This document shows positions 5,895-6,685 of a stretch of 6,685 nucleotides of DNA, one piece after another (position 1 is the first letter of the stretch; each line of letters begins with the position of its first letter). The stretch is from assembly GCA_900755085.1 (NCBI GenBank), contig CAAEFF010000058.1:1-6685 (forward strand). The letters run 5' to 3'. This DNA comes from an uncultured Streptococcus sp. (GTDB taxonomy: Bacteria > Bacillota > Bacilli > Lactobacillales > Streptococcaceae). Made by a program: the position numbers and the translations under genes. The notes beneath the pieces are model-generated. The model was not told the DNA's origin and made no database searches. It worked only from the letters and a program-made list of their open reading frames with translations.

Positions 5895-6557
5895 ATGAAA
5901 AAATCAATCTTCCGCTTGAGTGCCGCTGTTCTGGTGGCTGCTTCACTTGGTCTAGCTCTCGGTGGTTGTGGTGCTAAGGATAAAAAAACAGCTTCCTCAT
6001 CCGCAAAAGCATCTACAAATAAGGTAGAGAAAAAAGCCAATAGTAATAGTAAAAAGAGTGCAGCATCTTCCTCTCAAACAAAAGATACAGCTAGCTCTTC
6101 GACTCAAGCTAGTAGCGCGACAGCTGCAAAAGACTCTAGTAAGACCGAGAATGCGTCTACTACGACGCAAGCCCCTGTCCCTGCAGAACTGGTGGGAACT
6201 TGGGTTGGATCTAGCCCACAAGCGGATACGATCAAGATGACCGTCGATGCAAGTGGGAATGTGACAACAGTGGTTAGCTTCAAAAATGATAGCGAACCAA
6301 CTCGGACAGCGACCTATACAGCAAGAGCCGTCCAAGCAACAGGCAATATCTATTATTGGAATGTTGAAGGCTTTGATGGGGCTGATGCCTTGCTCCCTGG
6401 GATCACAGGTTTAGGTGGAGCAAACTTCCGATTTGAACCTGGTTTTGTCTTAGAAGAAGGACACTATACACCGATTGTTTTCACAACGGATCTCAATACA
6501 GAATTTGACTATACTAAATACAATGATTTCCGCTTTTCATTAACCAAAGAACAATAA
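5895..6557 (+). CDS. Putative lipoprotein of unknown function
   Basis: The 220-residue product has a clear lipoprotein signal: KK and R in the first seven residues, a hydrophobic core (about 8-22) and the lipobox LGGC with the lipid-bearing Cys at 25. It should be anchored on the outer face of the membrane. Residues 26-95 are a low-complexity linker of Ser, Thr, Ala and Lys that probably spans the cell wall. Residues about 96-220 form a separate domain opening with LVGTWVGS and rich in beta-strand-like stretches, suggestive of a small beta-barrel or sandwich. It ends FDYTKYNDFRFSLTKEQ. I do not recognise this domain and assign no function. It is monocistronic, with its own promoter and operator-like palindrome; the inverted repeat begins six bases after its stop. 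The single Cys and full-length frame argue against a pseudogene. Confidence 0.88.
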   Translation: MKKSIFRLSAAVLVAASLGLALGGCGAKDKKTASSSAKASTNKVEKKANSNSKKSAASSSQTKDTASSSTQASSATAAKDSSKTENASTTTQAPVPAELVGTWVGSSPQADTIKMTVDASGNVTTVVSFKNDSEPTRTATYTARAVQATGNIYYWNVEGFDGADALLPGITGLGGANFRFEPGFVLEEGHYTPIVFTTDLNTEFDYTKYNDFRFSLTKEQ

Positions 6558-6563
6558 AAAACG

Positions 6564-6685
6564 AGAGAGTGGGACAGAAATCGGTCATTCGTTAGAATTC
6601 GATTTCGTCGTCCCACCTCCGCACAGCTTCAACAGTCTGGGAGACTGTTGAAGGTTGCAGATAAAGGAAACATAGTTTCCGTCAA
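6564..6685 (+). repeat. Three-hairpin intergenic repeat, right copy (reaches window edge)
   Basis: This is the inverted partner of 55-176, identical at 119 of 122 positions. All three stems are kept: GTGGGAC/GTCCCAC with its inner GAAATCG/CGATTTC stem, the 11-base stem CTTCAACAGTC/GACTGTTGAAG (6627-6637 with 6643-6653), and GGAAAC/GTTTCC (6666-6680). It starts 6 bases past the lipoprotein stop and so would form the 3' untranslated part of that mRNA. None of the stems is followed by a good T-run, so it is not a standard terminator. The match runs to the last base, so the true end lies outside the window. Confidence 0.9.

Overview
The window reads as a chromosomal segment of a Streptococcus, most likely of the mitis/sanguinis group. 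The reasons are the gene content and order (RNase J1 next to the RNA polymerase epsilon subunit, diverging from tsaB-rimI-tsaD), the familiar low-to-medium G+C coding style, AGGAG-type ribosome binding sites, TATAAT promoters, and an intergenic repeat with an 'AGAGTGGGACAGAAATCG' core that I recall as widespread in these species. Species cannot be fixed from the sequence alone.

Layout. 1-238 holds no gene. It carries one copy of a 122-base, three-hairpin repeat (55-176), a small extra palindrome, and the terminator of the leftward operon. 239-2155 is the leftward operon rpoY-rnjA, with its promoter at 2266-2294 and a leader of about 100 nt. 2156-2447 is a divergent intergenic region. 2448-4565 is the rightward operon tsaB-rimI-tsaD, three genes joined by overlapping start/stop codons and closed by a strong intrinsic terminator. 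4611-4784 is an intergenic region with an azlC promoter and a second, unexplained promoter-like pair. 4785-5793 is azlC-azlD, a two-subunit branched-chain amino acid exporter. 5794-5894 is an AT-rich regulatory region with a perfect 15-base inverted repeat over the -35 box. 5895-6557 encodes a lipoprotein of unknown function. 6564-6685 is the second copy of the repeat, in inverted orientation, running to the window edge.

How the genes work together. rpoY-rnjA pairs a small RNA polymerase subunit with the main 5'-3' exo/endoribonuclease. tsaB and tsaD form the core of the t6A37 tRNA modification machinery (tsaC and tsaE are not in the window), and rimI is an N-terminal acetyltransferase carried in the same operon. 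AzlCD and the lipoprotein are accessory, envelope-located functions, each with its own promoter.

Most of the window is ordinary core genome. The parts worth a second look are the paired, inverted, structured repeats that bracket the segment and each follow a gene 3' end in the same sense; the operator-like palindrome with helically phased half-sites in front of the lipoprotein; the lipoprotein's unrecognised C-terminal domain; and the structured leader of rpoY-rnjA. I did not find a convincing undescribed multi-gene system.
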